NCBI GenBank assembly: GCA_948146395.1
Contig: OX411543.1
Location: 64,224,534-64,288,533, forward strand
DNA: 64,000 nucleotides
Direction: 5' to 3'
Source of the DNA: Fragum whitleyi
Lineage: Eukaryota; Mollusca; Bivalvia; Cardiida; Cardiidae
Under the pieces are notes generated by a model. That model made no database searches, had not been told where the DNA came from, and was given only the letters and a program-made list of their open reading frames with translations. A program made the position numbers and the translations under genes. Positions 44,775 to 55,744 of the stretch are shown piece after piece; within the stretch, counting starts at the first letter, position 1; each line of letters opens with the position of its first letter.

Positions 44775-45195
44775 TACAATGAAATTGACATTCACCTCAA
44801 TCAAAACCACTCTATATCGCTCATTCAGCGCTCCATTCATTAATTCAAACCACTCATTTAAACCATTCAAAAACGCCCAATCGTTTGAAAAATATAGAAT
44901 CAACAATGCTATACAAATAGAATTAGATATAGAACAATCGCGATTTCAGTGACAAAATTCCGATTATAAGCGTCTTATAGGTTCTTGGAGAAATAAGTTA
45001 TCTATAGAGTTCGTATACATATTTTACTAAAGGGAGGTAATCAATTTCGCTAATTTGTTCATCCTGAACAAAATTTGCGAAATTGGATTACCTCCCATTA
45101 AATTCACTCAAAACTCGCTCCACACACTTATTCAGTTTCATTGCAAAATCATTCTAAAATCATTCACCTTGCCATTTCCACGATGTTGTTAACTG
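44775..45195 (+). mobile_element. Family B MITE, near complete
   Basis: The left terminus is slightly eroded (ACAATGAAATTGACATTCAC). The hairpin at about 45030-45095 and the right terminus (CGATGTTGTTAACTG, then TA) are intact. Confidence 0.85.
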
Positions 45196-45364
45196 TAGCA
45201 GGCAACCTCGGATTGATCGGTCAAAAATCCATTTCGGTGGCATAGAAAGAATTTGTCAAAATTCTGTACACCCCACACATCCCACCCCACCCACTTCCAA
45301 AACCGCCCACTCTCCCCCTTTATCTTATATGCAGTAGAGACGACTTCTCAAGCATTTACATTTA

Positions 45365-45805
45365 AAAACAATGTGATATATACAAGATGAATGATTTTGG
45401 AATGATTAAGGAAAGAAATTAAATGAGTGTGTGGAGCGAATTTTGAGTGAAATATAAGGGAGGTAATCCAATATCTCTAATTTTGTTCAAGATGAACAAA
45501 ATTAGCGATATTGTATTACCTCCCTTTATTAAAATATGCATACAGGTTCTATGAATAGCTATCTATGAATTGCTTTCTTTGTCTCAATAAGCCATACGCT
45601 TACAAAATTAATTTTTTTTTTAGTGAAATCTTGGATTTTGTCTCCCTATATCAAATTTGAGTGTAGTTGTTAATTTTACCATTTTAGAGATTTTTGAACG
45701 TTTTTGAATAATTTGAGTGAGTGTTTGGATTGAATGGTTGGAGCGCTAAGTGAATGATTTAGAATGATTTAGCTCGGGATGATGAATTTACGATGTTTTT
45801 AACCG
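45365..45805 (-). mobile_element. Family B MITE, near complete
   Basis: Reverse orientation, head to head with the copy at 44775-45195 at a distance of about 170 bp. The hairpin at 45455-45530 and right end (TTACGATGTTTTTAACCG, then TA) are present. Confidence 0.85.
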
Positions 45806-46632
45806 TATAATGGAAAATACAATCGGATCCAATGATTTTTCCAAAAAGGTTAATTTATCTCCCAAGCGGCGGTATCCCGCATCATTGTTGTAATCAAGAT
45901 TTAAGCATTCCACTTCAATGTCAGGAGAATTCATTGTTGTTTTATAACAAAATTATTGTCAAATGAACAGCATATTTCCAGAATGCAGACATAATTCGGA
46001 TACTACATTCAGGGGTACCCCCCCCCCCCCCCGGCAAAACAACAAGTCGTCCTTGTCAAATATATAGTAGTACATGTACGTTATTTGATGAGCCTTTTTC
46101 GATCGTTTTTTTTGTTCTCCCTCAACAATACCTTCAAATTTTAAAGAGCCTCTACATAGTATCATTCGGTTCCTATGGAGACATTTTCGGGGGAATGAAC
46201 GTAGTGTAATATCGCATTTAAGCTTCAGTTCACAAACAACTGAGCACATACAACCATGAAATTACAGAAAAGTTTGATCTAAATCGGGCGAATGACATAA
46301 GCATTTTCCTCAGATTATTTTTGCAGCTTCACTCCCCCTTCCCTACTTTAAGCTCTGTCTGTTCAGTTTAGCGTGTCTTTAGATGGAATGATAACCCGTG
46401 TTTGTAAAGCGAACGCATATTTCAAAGTATTTAAATGAAGATCATATCTATAAACATTTATGGTTGAATCGTTTAATCAACATACATATCAGAAAACAAT
46501 GACCTTGAATATAAGCAAAATGATATTAATACATTTAAACGCTAACTGTGAATGTATGCAGGAAAAGCTCGACTCGAAAACTGGAGATTGCTACCCGGGC
46601 CACCAACAAAAAAAAATAAAAAAAAATAAAAA

Positions 46633-46725
46633 ATGCCGGCGCTTTACGTCGAGTATGTTAAAGAACTAGGCCTAATTAATCAGTAATTTCATCAAATATC
46701 TCTGTACTACCCCCGGAGGCGCACA
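46633..46725 (+). mobile_element. SINE body fragment
   Basis: GCGCTTTACGTCGAGTATGT, TAAAGAAC and CTACCCCCGGAGGCG match the body of the SINE at 44171-44465. The head is missing. Confidence 0.6.
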
Positions 46726-46735
46726 GGCTGACCTG

Positions 46736-46872
46736 TCCTGCGCTCAGGATTACAAAATGGTGCAAACTGTTTGCCAATCATACCCTGCTTTGCACGCAAG
46801 TTTTTATGCAAAGCGGGGTATCATTAGAAAACAGTTTGCACTTTTTTCACCCTTAACGCAGCAGTCCAGGGT
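46736..46872. mobile_element. Family G foldback MITE
   Basis: CCTGCGCTCAGGATTACAAA, GTGCAAACTG and TACCCTGCTTTGCACGCAAG match 31498-31629. The right end (CACCCTTAACGCAGCAGTCC) is diverged. Confidence 0.7.
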
Positions 46873-46896
46873 AGACACTTTCACAGATTTTAGCAA

Positions 46897-47154
46897 TTTC
46901 AATCTTGCGTGACAGGAAAGTCCGTAATTTAAACGTTATTTGGAAAAAAGAGATTAGTTCTAGCACTGAAATCTAGAGGTTTCATTAAAAGAAATCTCTA
47001 ACATAAAGGTAGAATGATGAGACTTTATTTGGAAAATTAGTCAAGTGAGAAAAGATTCGACCCTTAGGCAGACTATGCAATCCGCACAGTCTGACAGGAG
47101 TCGACACTTTACGCACTTCCCCCTTGGTCCCTTTTCGCCTATCGGGTCACATTT
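46897..47154 (-). mobile_element. Family E MITE
   Basis: Right terminus GGTCCCTTTTCGCCTATCGG then GTCACA is the family E end. The inner GACTATGCAATCCGCACAGT hairpin block and TCGACACTTTACGCACTT match 50754-51023 in reverse. The left end is diverged. Confidence 0.7.
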
Positions 47155-48280
47155 ATTCTGTCGCTTTAGATAAGGTAGTTCGGACAGAGGAAACATTTAA
47201 GCCTTCACCTGTTAAATTCAGATTTAATTTAAAACCAAGATTTGGAATATTTCAGCCATCCTTGATTAAGTTTCTCTCGCAATAATTAAGTAACCCGAAA
47301 GCAGAGAGTGTATACCAAAATCAGACTTCACAGATCTGTGCAGTCTGATCTTAGTCTACCCTGTCGTCAAAAGCAATTTGCACAACATGAATAATTCATG
47401 AACAGCAGGATAAGAGTTAATAAGGGTCGACGAAACATGTTATGTATACTTCAAATGGACAATTGATCAGAAAAGACGTAAAATAAGAACTCATACATGG
47501 GATTTCCAATATGGAATGGTCTTTTACGCATGCGCCGTATCTATGACAACTTCCAATTTAGTACCTCGCCAGCCTCCGCCATGCCTTCGGGTCTAAACAG
47601 AAATCGATTACCGACGCTTAACATTAAAGAACAAGAATCTAAACCAATACTTTTGATAGTTATAGAAATTAATTCAGTGAAAAACTTTTAAAATTGATAC
47701 CAAAATAAAAGCTCAAAGCGAAGGGATTTGTGAACGTCAAAAACCAACCGGAACAGCTGTAGTTTTGAAAGACAAACTGTACTTTAAAAGCGCTCAACCG
47801 CGATTTTAATGAAGAGAAGGGTAGTTCATGAAAACTATATTATGATAATCAGATATATGTCGTAAAGGATTGTGCTGAAAACGTAGACATACTTGAAAAT
47901 AAAGTAGAAAAAAAACGTAAAATTTTGTTATCAGTGACATAGTGTGTTCGGACTTAACATCTTTTAAGTTTCCCATTTGTGGGATTTCATATTTATACAT
48001 AGATCTAACGAATTTTGGTAAGTAGGTTTTGTTTTCATCCTAGATATATCGCTCGGTCAAAGAACTGAACGAAGTAAATACATGTAATACGCAAGATGCT
48101 GATTTTTTACATGAATGTTTGGGTTAATTGCACAGTCAAAAGATTTGGGATTTTGTAGGAAATACGGGACACAAAAAAAAAAAAAAAAAAAAAATCTAAC
48201 GATATAGGTGTATCTCGTTCATTTTGAGCACTTTTATGTACACAAGTATTAGCCACTATATGACATAAGGCTGATTTCAG
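47155..48280. other. Non-coding stretch
   Basis: Contains a block at 47320-47370 (GTGCAGTCTGATCTTAGTCT) shared with the piggyBac-type MITE at 28797-29035, and an A run at 48174-48193. No exon. Confidence 0.45.
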
Positions 48281-48500
48281 CCTTTGCTGTTTAATCCCTG
48301 CTTTTTACGTGCTTGTCATTTTATGATTGAGAAAACATTGTGAAAAAAAGAAGAAATTGCTTCTGACAAGCAATTTCTTCTTTTTCCACACTATTTTCTA
48401 CCCTACTGAATGGTTATTTTTCAAATTAAATTCACTTTAAATTTTCGTCTGCAAAACCTTTGAATTTGGACAGGTCCATAATTTTGTAAAAATCTCGCTG
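48281..48500 (+). mobile_element. Family D MITE (copy 1)
   Basis: CCTTTGCTGTTTAATCCCTG, a central hairpin AAGAAGAAATTGCTT/AAGCAATTTCTTCTT, and TAGGGTAGAA-type sequence on the complementary strand. The right terminus is lost. Confidence 0.75.
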
Positions 48501-48935
48501 ATGAGTCAATCCAATACTATAGTAAGTGTCAATGCATTGTATAGGCATTTACTATACTGTTATATTGACACTTCGATTTGAAAGCCACCTAGCTCTATGT
48601 GAAATTTTATGGACATATTTATTTTTTTTTTAATTTGCATCGCAGGTGTAAATGAAGAACGACAAAGATCAGTCTGCAAGTCTTATTAGTAATCTTATCT
48701 TGGTCTACGATATTATTTATTACTTCTTTTTTTCTGGTATCCCAACAAATTTGGTTCATTTACTGATGATCACCTACAATTTTTCATGCAAACAGCAACA
48801 GGAAACTATTTTGAAAATGAAAGACTTTTGGTCTATAAGCATACTAAACAGTATTTGTGTTACCGATCCTCAGTAATGTCTCATGCCGTTTAAGGGTTTA
48901 GAAAATCAAATACAAAACGTCGATTGGCGAGCAAA

Positions 48936-48976
48936 ACGTCGTAAATACAGCTTGATTAAAGCTGTATTTACGGCGT
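48936..48976. repeat. Short palindrome, GTAAATACAGCTT arms
   Basis: CGTCGTAAATACAGCTTGAT and its inverse AAAGCTGTATTTACGGCG. The same right arm occurs at 11940-11965 after Gypsy-1. Confidence 0.7.
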
Positions 48977-49789
48977 TTTAATCCCCCACCGATGAAAAAT
49001 AATTTCAGTACCCTATAGTTCCGCATCAGTTGCGCTTTTGATATTATACACGTACTCGTACACAAATCTATGTCAATAAATAAACACTCGACATTTATTC
49101 TGATGAACACGTCAGCAGACGAAAATATCTAACAAAAATAGTGATACTACTACTACTACTACTATAGGTGTATTTTTAAAACTAATATTTGACGTAGGCG
49201 CTGAGTCCATCATCATAGGTAAATCGGTTATAATTAAAAAAGCAAATGATAGGAATTTAAATTAATCCCTTCACTGAAATTATGAAAGTACATATTTGAG
49301 TAAACCTTACGTTTTAATACAAACAAAAGCGTGGTTTAAAAGGTAAATTTCAAACTTTCTTAATGCGTTATTCTAACCTATTTTATCTATTTCGAACAAA
49401 TGGCACGAGAACATAACAGTAAAAATTTGATTTCACGACTCAACGCGCAAAATCTACCTATACATGTATGTCTTTTATAAATACACCCATCGAAAGACGG
49501 TGCGTATCGTGTAAACACCCGTGGCGCACGACGTCCGACGGGTGGGTGGCGTCTACTTCTTTGTCCGGAATATAACACTGTCATTTTATGTCAGATTTAC
49601 TTGAAACTTGTCAGTTATGTCTCCTCGTGATTGCAGAGTACATTGCACAATAACCGTAACTTTTCCTTGCTCCATTCTCAAGTTATTTCCCTTTGTTGTT
49701 TTTTGATACTTTGACACACGGCAGTGTTACGGGCAAATTTTGTCACAATTTCCCACCTTATTTTGACACTCTTTTAATAAATATATAGA
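48977..49789. other. Non-coding stretch with ACT microsatellite
   Basis: (ACT)n near 49146-49164. Nothing else recognised. Confidence 0.45.
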
Positions 49790-49900
49790 TGTGATTAAGA
49801 AGGGAATCCTTGGCGGTTCTACGGAATAGACCTTGGAAATAATACAGGCGCAGCCATGAAAAACGCATCATTTCGCACGTGGGTTTATATGACGTCACAA
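49790..49900 (+). repeat. Dispersed repeat (GGTTCTACGGAATAGACC family)
   Basis: GGCGGTTCTACGGAATAGAC, CTTGGAAATAAT and a CACGTGGGTTTATATGACGT block. The same blocks appear inverted at 54485-54620, and the first of them at 63335-63400. Confidence 0.65.
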
Positions 49901-50038
49901 ACAGCAACGATCCCGCTACGGATGACGTTACATTAGACAGAATCAACGGAAGAATAAATGAGGGCGTTTATTTGAATTTATCAGTACAAATTATGAAGAG
50001 TGACGGATTCTCGTTACTCTTTCTCGGGCTACTTATCA

Positions 50039-50458
50039 CATTTAGTAACGTCATGTACTGGACATTTATCTCAATCGAAACCATTCTAAATCGCTTACTC
50101 AGTGCTCCCTTCATTCATTGCAAACACCCATTCAAACTATTCAAAAACGCCCCTCAATTAAAAAAAAAACTAAAAATAAAAGATAAGATCAATAACTACA
50201 CTCAAATTAAAAAAAGCAAGAAAAATCGCGGGTTCACTTACAAAATTGAAAATATAAGCGTCTGATTGGTTCTTGAAGAAAATGGAAGCTATTCAAAGAA
50301 CTTGTAAATATGTTTTATGAAAGGTAGATAATAAATATCGCGATATTGGATTACCTCCCATTAATGTCCCTCGTAGCTCACTTATTAAACCCCTTCAATC
50401 TCGTTCAAAAATCATTTAAAAATCATTCACCTTGTCAATTTTATGATGTGGTTGACTG
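50039..50458 (+). mobile_element. Family B MITE, hairpin shortened
   Basis: Both ends are recognisable, internal blocks in order (GGACATTTATCTCAATCGAA; CACCTTGTCAATTTTATGAT). One arm of the hairpin is reduced. Confidence 0.8.
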
Positions 50459-50753
50459 TACTTATTCTTCAATAATCAAAGAGACGGTGATTCGTCACGG
50501 TAGAGCAAGACTTGTCACGAGTAAGCTCAGTCGTAGGTAAAACGTAAAATTGTGTCATACAGATGGTAATATGACCATAGACTAGCTATATATCGGGACG
50601 AAATTGTTTGGTTATTTAACTTATTTTGATGTTTCATAGAGTGACTTGCAATTAATTTCAATTTTTGAAACACGTGTCTTTCATCACGTACTGAATGTGG
50701 TGAATGGGTATTAGATTATACATTCAGAGCAGTCCTTTTCACGATCAGATTCA

Positions 50754-51023
50754 AATTTGTGACCCGTCACGCGAAAAGGGACCAACTGGGAAGTGCGTAA
50801 AGTGTCGACCCTTGTCAGACTGCGCTGATTGCGCAGACTGACTAGGGTCGAAACTTTTCTCACTTTGCTACTTTTCTGAATATAGAATGATTAATCAACC
50901 TTCCTGTGAAAGAATTTTTGAAATGCGACCTCTAGTTTATCAATGCTGGGCGAAATCTCTTTTTCAAATTTTCATTATTAAAAGTTTCCAGGTGGTCCCT
51001 TTTCGCATGACGGGTCACATTTG
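50754..51023 (+). mobile_element. Family E MITE, complete
   Basis: Inverted ends of about 35 bp built on TGTGACCCGTCACGCGAAAA and GGGACCA.CTGG. A perfect inner hairpin (AGACTGCGCTGATTGCGCAG then ACT) sits near 50820. No coding capacity. Target duplication is not clear. Confidence 0.8.
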
Positions 51024-51284
51024 GGAAACCATTCAATCTGACATGAATAAACGCCAAACATTCAGACAAAGGCAAGTGTAATTGCAAAAATATTTTAAAG
51101 AAGAAATAAAGAGTTACCAAATGGGGTGAAGCTGTCTATATGCCAATATGCAGTGCTTTGATCGAATTTTTTTCCTCTCTCTATATGTTTTTCATGTCGT
51201 TTCGCGGCAGCATCTAGTATTGTCCTCACCGTTACATTCTTTCCGAGCCACTAGCTTTTCATTCAACATACATTTAAAATAACG

Positions 51285-51420
51285 TTTTTTTTAGCCCATT
51301 GATGGGAGACATATGTCGGAAAAAATGTGTGCCACCGTCGTCGATCTAACCCGGGTCCCCTTGATTTGTGGGTTGATTCATTACAAACTGCGCTACTACG
51401 CGAAGGAAATGTCCACGGAT
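51285..51420 (-). mobile_element. SINE head and middle
   Basis: Read in reverse: GTAGCGCAGTTTGTAATGAA (A-box region), GACCCGGGTTAGATCGACGA (B-box region) and CCATCAATGGGCTA. It matches the SINE at 52512-52800 and lacks the tail. Confidence 0.65.
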
Positions 51421-51424
51421 CGTT

Positions 51425-51535
51425 TTAGAAATGCAACCCCCGCTCTGCGAGTTTACAAACGCACAAGACGGGGGTATCATTTTAAAACGTTCGCAAACGT
51501 TTTTGCATCCTGAACGTTTGCAGGGCTAGTTTATT
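51425..51535. repeat. Family G-like foldback, diverged
   Basis: GCAACCCCCGCTCTGCGAGT, GGGGGTATCATTTTAAAACG and CATCCTGAACGTTTGCAGGG echo family G. The termini are poorly preserved. Confidence 0.45.
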
Positions 51536-52511
51536 GTGTTACCTGTTTGACAGTTTGACAATTTGTCCCTTGTCTAGTTTACTTTCTTGTCAAATTAGGA
51601 AAGAGTTTGAACCCTTGGGGGCAATCTCGTTATCGACGATGATTATATACGAAAAAATAAACAGGAAGTAAAAAAGGAAAAACTACACACGTGTTGTTGT
51701 TGGTATCAATGTATAAAATATTCGAGACATATTAGGATTAATTAAATAACAGTAAGCTTAAATATCGTTTTTTCTAAGTTACACGTTTATGTTACATTCA
51801 CAACAATTTCACATGGCTGTCGGTGTAGGGGGGGGGGGGGGGGGGTCTTACGAATCTAGATAAGATTTTAAAAGATAAGGCATTCTTTTAAGGGCAAGAT
51901 TTTGGTTGCTAAATTGCTCTAATTGGGGAAACGTCCAGCTCGGCATTGCCTTAAAGGAGTTGTTTTTACGACATCGAATGTTATCTTTGAAATATCGAAA
52001 AGCAATTTTTCGGATCTCTTTTAAAATTAAAGCGCTGAGAGTACTGGAGTCGCGACTCCTATATGGACCAACATTTAGCCAAAATTCTCTAAAACATAGT
52101 GATGAAATCTACTTTTTGCTTGTCGAGCTAAGCTAACGAGGCTGACAGATTCAATTTTTTTGTCCAAGTATATTCGCAAGTGACCAGGGACGATCGAGGT
52201 CGGGAGTCTAACATATGACCTTCAAGTTTTAATCTAGTAAACACACTCTTACCAAAGATCTAAACCGGGTCCAAAACTAGATCTCTCAGTGTATCACATT
52301 GAACAAGGATGCGGAAATATGCATTTTCTGTATCTGTCCTTGGACATGTAGAAGATGATTTTATACTTGTCCAGGATCAAAATGAACTTGTCTATAAAAA
52401 GGAGAATTTAAACATCTTGAGGAAAAAAAAAACGTTTTTAAAGAAGAAAATGCTGGAACGCAGCATTTTCTTCATTTAATACAGTGTATTCTATCCTTTG
52501 ATATCAGCATT
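51536..52511. other. Non-coding stretch with poly-G tract
   Basis: A G run at 51829-51846. A small hairpin at 52443-52475 (GAAGAAAATGCTG/CAGCATTTTCTTC) resembles the family D centre. No exon. Confidence 0.45.
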
Positions 52512-52800
52512 GCCGCGGCAATAGCGCAGTTGGTAGCGCGCCGGACTTCTAATCCAGGAGTCTTTATTCGCACGGGTTCGATCCCCGGCCGCGGCACTTA
52601 TCCTTTCCGACATTTGTCTTCCACCAATGGGTAGATAATCGTAAACCCATGTGGAATAACAACTGGAGGGTAGGAAAGGGATGTGGTGGTAGTACTGGTG
52701 TGAGAAATACCAGGAATCCATCGTTAGGTGCTCCAGTCGTCGCGATATAACTGAAAGATTGTTGAAAGCGACGTAAAACCCTAATTCAAATCAAATCAAA
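52512..52800 (+). mobile_element. Full-length tRNA-derived SINE
   Basis: tRNA-like head 52512-52596 with a perfect 7-bp acceptor stem (GCCGCGG/CCGCGGC), A box AGCGCAGTTGGTAGCGC, loop CTTCTAA and B box GGTTCGATCCC. Then a middle domain (CAATGGGTAGATAATCGTAA, AACTGGAGGGTAGG, GGTGCTCCAGTCG) and a tail AAAGCGACGTAAAACCC ending in (AAATC)n. It is the most complete copy of the SINE seen at 14032, 27215 and 51285. Confidence 0.85.
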
Positions 52801-53127
52801 TTGATATCAGCATAAGGCTAGTTAAACTCTTCTATTTATTTGGTACCATTCCAAGATTTGCCCTGTTATTTACTTGTATACGAATAAGTAGCCTCTATAA
52901 ATATACTCTTCCACAGGTAGAAAAACTCGTGTCGCACAAGTCGGGAATCACAAATCCCTGCATTGTATTTAGAAGCACATTACGTACATGCGACTGTTAG
53001 TGTGATTTTCCTTCTTCTTCATCATCAATGTGAGAGGGTTACCAGGTAATAAGCGACAAATAAAATGTTATTTAAAAACCATTCATCGACTACAATTGTA
53101 TAGTAAACTAAAATACAGTTTCTGCAT
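52801..53127. other. Non-coding stretch, upstream of the PHM exon
   Basis: No exon or promoter element that I can support. Confidence 0.4.
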
Positions 53128-53275
53128 GGTGTTGCATGTTGCGTGAGAGCGACCAAAGGTGTTACTTATTGTGTGAGCCCGACAAAAAGGTGTTACTTAT
53201 TGCGTGAGCGCGACCAAAAGGCGTAACATATTGCGCGCCAAAAGGGTGTTGCATATTGCGAGAGCGCGCCAAAGG
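53128..53275. repeat. Tandem repeat, about 30-bp unit, five copies
   Basis: Units read GGTGTTACTTATTGCGTGAG then CGCGACCAAAA with variation. The fourth unit is shortened (about 24 bp). It ends about 230 bp before the first PHM exon. Confidence 0.85.
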
Positions 53276-53502
53276 GTTTTTCTCTTTAGTCGCTGAATAT
53301 TACGTCCATTTGATTTTATGTGGAAAATAAACGTTAAAGGGAGAATTTGCTTGTAACAAATTATTTCTCATTTTCTCTAAAAATATATTTATCCTCTGAA
53401 TGCTTTATATTTGGGACATTGTAAAAAAGTCTCAAACCGAGAATGGTTGACTCCGGGTCAGTTAAAGGTTTTGATTTCATCCCCATTTTTCTATATTTCC
53501 AG

Positions 53503-53638
53503 ATTTTGTATCAAGTGTATGGCGTTAGCTGTTCTTCTTGCAGTATGTGTCGGGACAGCCATTGCAGCCCCTAGTGGGGCCAACGATAGGGAGAGACAGG
53601 ATGTGGATTTCCTCATGCCAGGGGTGGCCCCGCAACAG
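53503..53638 (+). CDS. PHM-like amidating monooxygenase, first coding exon
   Basis: Acceptor TTTCTATATTTCCAG (AG 53501-53502), then 16 nt of 5' UTR, ATG at 53519, and 40 codons up to the donor CAG|GTAGGT at 53639. It encodes a signal peptide (MALAVLLAVCVGTAIA, cleavage near AAP) and the motif DFLMPGVAPQQ. With the next exon (PDTYLC...), this is the N-terminus of the PHM domain, which hydroxylates C-terminal Gly-extended peptides in the secretory pathway on the way to amidated neuropeptides. The motif M-P-G-V-x-P-x-Q followed by D-T-Y-x-C is the family signature I relied on. The copper-ligand exons are not in the window. The start is chosen because the signal peptide begins there. Confidence 0.75.
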
Positions 53639-53654
53639 GTAGGTTTTTTTTTAA

Positions 53655-53968
53655 AATCAAAACCATCCCATTCCAAAACGCTTCGAAATCGTTCATTACA
53701 ATCCGCAACTTCATTCAAATCGGTCTTATAATTCCATATTTTTTCTTATCTGGTTTGGATTTAGAAGCGTTTTTAATCAGAGAAAAACAAATTTTGATTT
53801 TAAACGAATGCTTCATATTTAATGATAATTTCTCTCATCTTGAACGATATGAGCGACATTATATTACCACTCTTTAAGACCACTCAAAGTCGCTCTGCCG
53901 AATCATTCATTTTCATTCCAAAATCAGTCAAAATCTGAAACCTTGTCGATTTCACGATATTCTGACGG
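53655..53968 (+). mobile_element. Family B MITE, degenerate, in PHM intron 1
   Basis: Blocks ATCCCATTCCAAAACGCTTC and GAAACCTTGTCGATTTCACG match family B. The left terminus is missing, 16 bp from the splice donor. Confidence 0.6.
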
Positions 53969-54117
53969 TACGCATATGACGTTTATTATGACTTTGGTCG
54001 TATTGCTATTTACCATTCAGAAAATCGCTCGAACTTTTCCGTAAACTGGAAAGTACCTCGGATGTAAGTGTAGTAATTTTTGGTTATATTTCTGGCTTCT
54101 TGTGGTACTTCGTTTAA

Positions 54118-54337
54118 CACTTTCCTGTTTTTCAAAATTTTGCACCAGTCCAAATTCAAAGGTTTTGCAGACGAAAATTTAAAGCGGACTTAATATGAAA
54201 AATAACCATTCAGTAGGGTAGAAAATGGTGTGGAAAAAGAAGAAATTGCTTGTCATAAGCAATTTCTTCTTTTTTCACAATGTTTTCTCAATCATAAAAT
54301 CACAGGAACGTAAAAGCAGGGATTAAACAGCAAAGAG
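54118..54337 (-). mobile_element. Family D MITE, complete, in PHM intron 1
   Basis: Flanked by TTAA at 54114-54117 and 54338-54341. Ends CACTTTCCTGTTT and, inverted, CTCTTTGCTGTTT. The central hairpin AAGAAATTGCTTGTCATAAG then CAATTTCTT. TTAA target and ends suggest a piggyBac-type non-autonomous element. Confidence 0.82.
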
Positions 54338-54484
54338 TTAATACGCTTGAAGGAAACGCATTTTATTAATACTTTCCGATCGTCTGTGGAGATCTTTTGG
54401 ACATATAAAAATTGATAACAAAACGAAGTAAAACACCGAGTTTGTTATCAAATCATGATATGCCAAATTTATCATTTCGTTGAT

Positions 54485-54620
54485 ATTTTTTTTTGCAACG
54501 TCATCTTTAGTAATTTTTTTGGCGTCACATGGACCAACGTGCGATATGACACACTTTTATGTCTGCGCCCTCATTCTTCCCAAGGTCTATTCCGTAGAAT
54601 CGCCGCAGGTTCCGAGTGGC
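54485..54620 (-). repeat. Dispersed repeat, inverted copy of 49790-49900
   Basis: CAACGTGCGATATGACACAC, GTCTGCGCCCTCATTCTTCC, CAAGGTCTATTCCGTAGAAT. Within PHM intron 1. Confidence 0.65.
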
Positions 54621-54710
54621 TCCTAACCAGCTTACGGAGTCGATTAGTCAAGGTCATGGATGTAGACTGGAATTTAGTCTTAGAGTTAAGATTTGTTAGT
54701 ATACAAGGTA

Positions 54711-55147
54711 CAGTTAGTTACACCGTGAATTTGACATTCACCTCAATCAAAACCATTCTATTTCGCTTATTCGGTGCTGCATTCATTCATTCAAACCACT
54801 TACTCAAACCATTCAAAAACGCCCAAACCCATTGAAAAATATAGAATTAACAATGCCATTCAAAATAAATTTAGATAGGAAAAAAAGCGCTTTCACTGGC
54901 AAAATTCAAATTAAAATCGTCTAATAGGTTCTTGAAGAAATAGGAAGTTATCTATAGAATTTGTATACATATATAATTAAAGTGAGGTAATCAATTTCGC
55001 TAATTTTGTTCATCCTGAACCAAATTTGCAAAATTGGATTACGTGTCATTAAATTCACTCAAATCTCGCTCCACACACTCATTTTAGTTTCATTGCGAAA
55101 TCATTCCAAAATCATTCACCCTGTCAATTTCACAATGTTGTTAATTG
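54711..55147 (+). mobile_element. Family B MITE, complete (437 bp), in PHM intron 1
   Basis: TA at 54709-54710 and 55148-55149. Ends CAGTTAGTTACACCGTGAAT and TTTCACAATGTTGTTAATTG. Hairpin at 54980-55050. Confidence 0.88.
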
Positions 55148-55309
55148 TACATAACCTCCCTATAACCACGACCTACCATCAATCTGCATAGGGTTAATGT
55201 TCTTGTATCCGAAATCAGGCCTGACGTCTTAATATATTATTACCATTTTTGTAACAAGCCTTTATTTGCCACCAGTCTTAGGGTAGATTTCTATAATAAC
55301 ACTGGTCCT

Positions 55310-55463
55310 TTTGCGATTGGAACTGAAGAACTGAATCTACCTTCAAGTGAAGGAATTTTTGAAATGGGACCACTGGTTGACCAATGCTGGACCAAATCTA
55401 TTTTTTTAATATTCATTTTACAGAGTTCCCGGATGGTCCCTTTTTGCGTGACGGGTCACAATT
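55310..55463 (+). mobile_element. Family E MITE, right part, in PHM intron 1
   Basis: GGAATTTTTGAAATGGGACC, CAATGCTGG and the terminus GGTCCCTTTTTGCGTGACGG then GTCACA match the right half of 50754-51023. Confidence 0.75.
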
Positions 55464-55658
55464 AAGCAATTAATCAGACCTGCGTTCGAGATGAAATATG
55501 AACGAAAGGTGAAATAAAAGCTGTCCCTGTTTGCGCGTGGAAAATTGTTCTAAGTGAGGAACAACAAATAAGTGTTTATTACTATTTTGCATTCTGAAAT
55601 CGGCGCCATGTAAGCCCGTACATACCTGAAGTAACACGTGATTTTTTCCTATTTTCAG

Positions 55659-55713
55659 CCAGACACATATCTCTGTATACCAATGAAGATGAAGAATACA
55701 CCAGAATATATAG
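55659..55713 (+). CDS. PHM-like amidating monooxygenase, second coding exon
   Basis: 55 bp between the acceptor TTTTTTCCTATTTTCAG and the donor ATAG|GTGGGT. Read in the phase left by the first exon (0), it encodes PDTYLCIPMKMKNTPEYI plus the first base of a codon that GT would complete to Gly. The Cys and the D-T-Y-x-C motif are typical of the first strand of PHM. It leaves in phase 1. Intron 1 is 2,020 bp; intron 2 is longer than 8 kb, because no further PHM exon (for example the HHM copper motif) was found before the window end. Confidence 0.75.
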
Positions 55714-55744
55714 GTGGGTATATAGAATGAATACATTTCTTTAC

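Noticed and set aside
52512..52596. Functional tRNA-Arg (TCT) gene
   Set aside because: The acceptor stem is perfect, but the variable region is abnormal and a full SINE body and tail follow.
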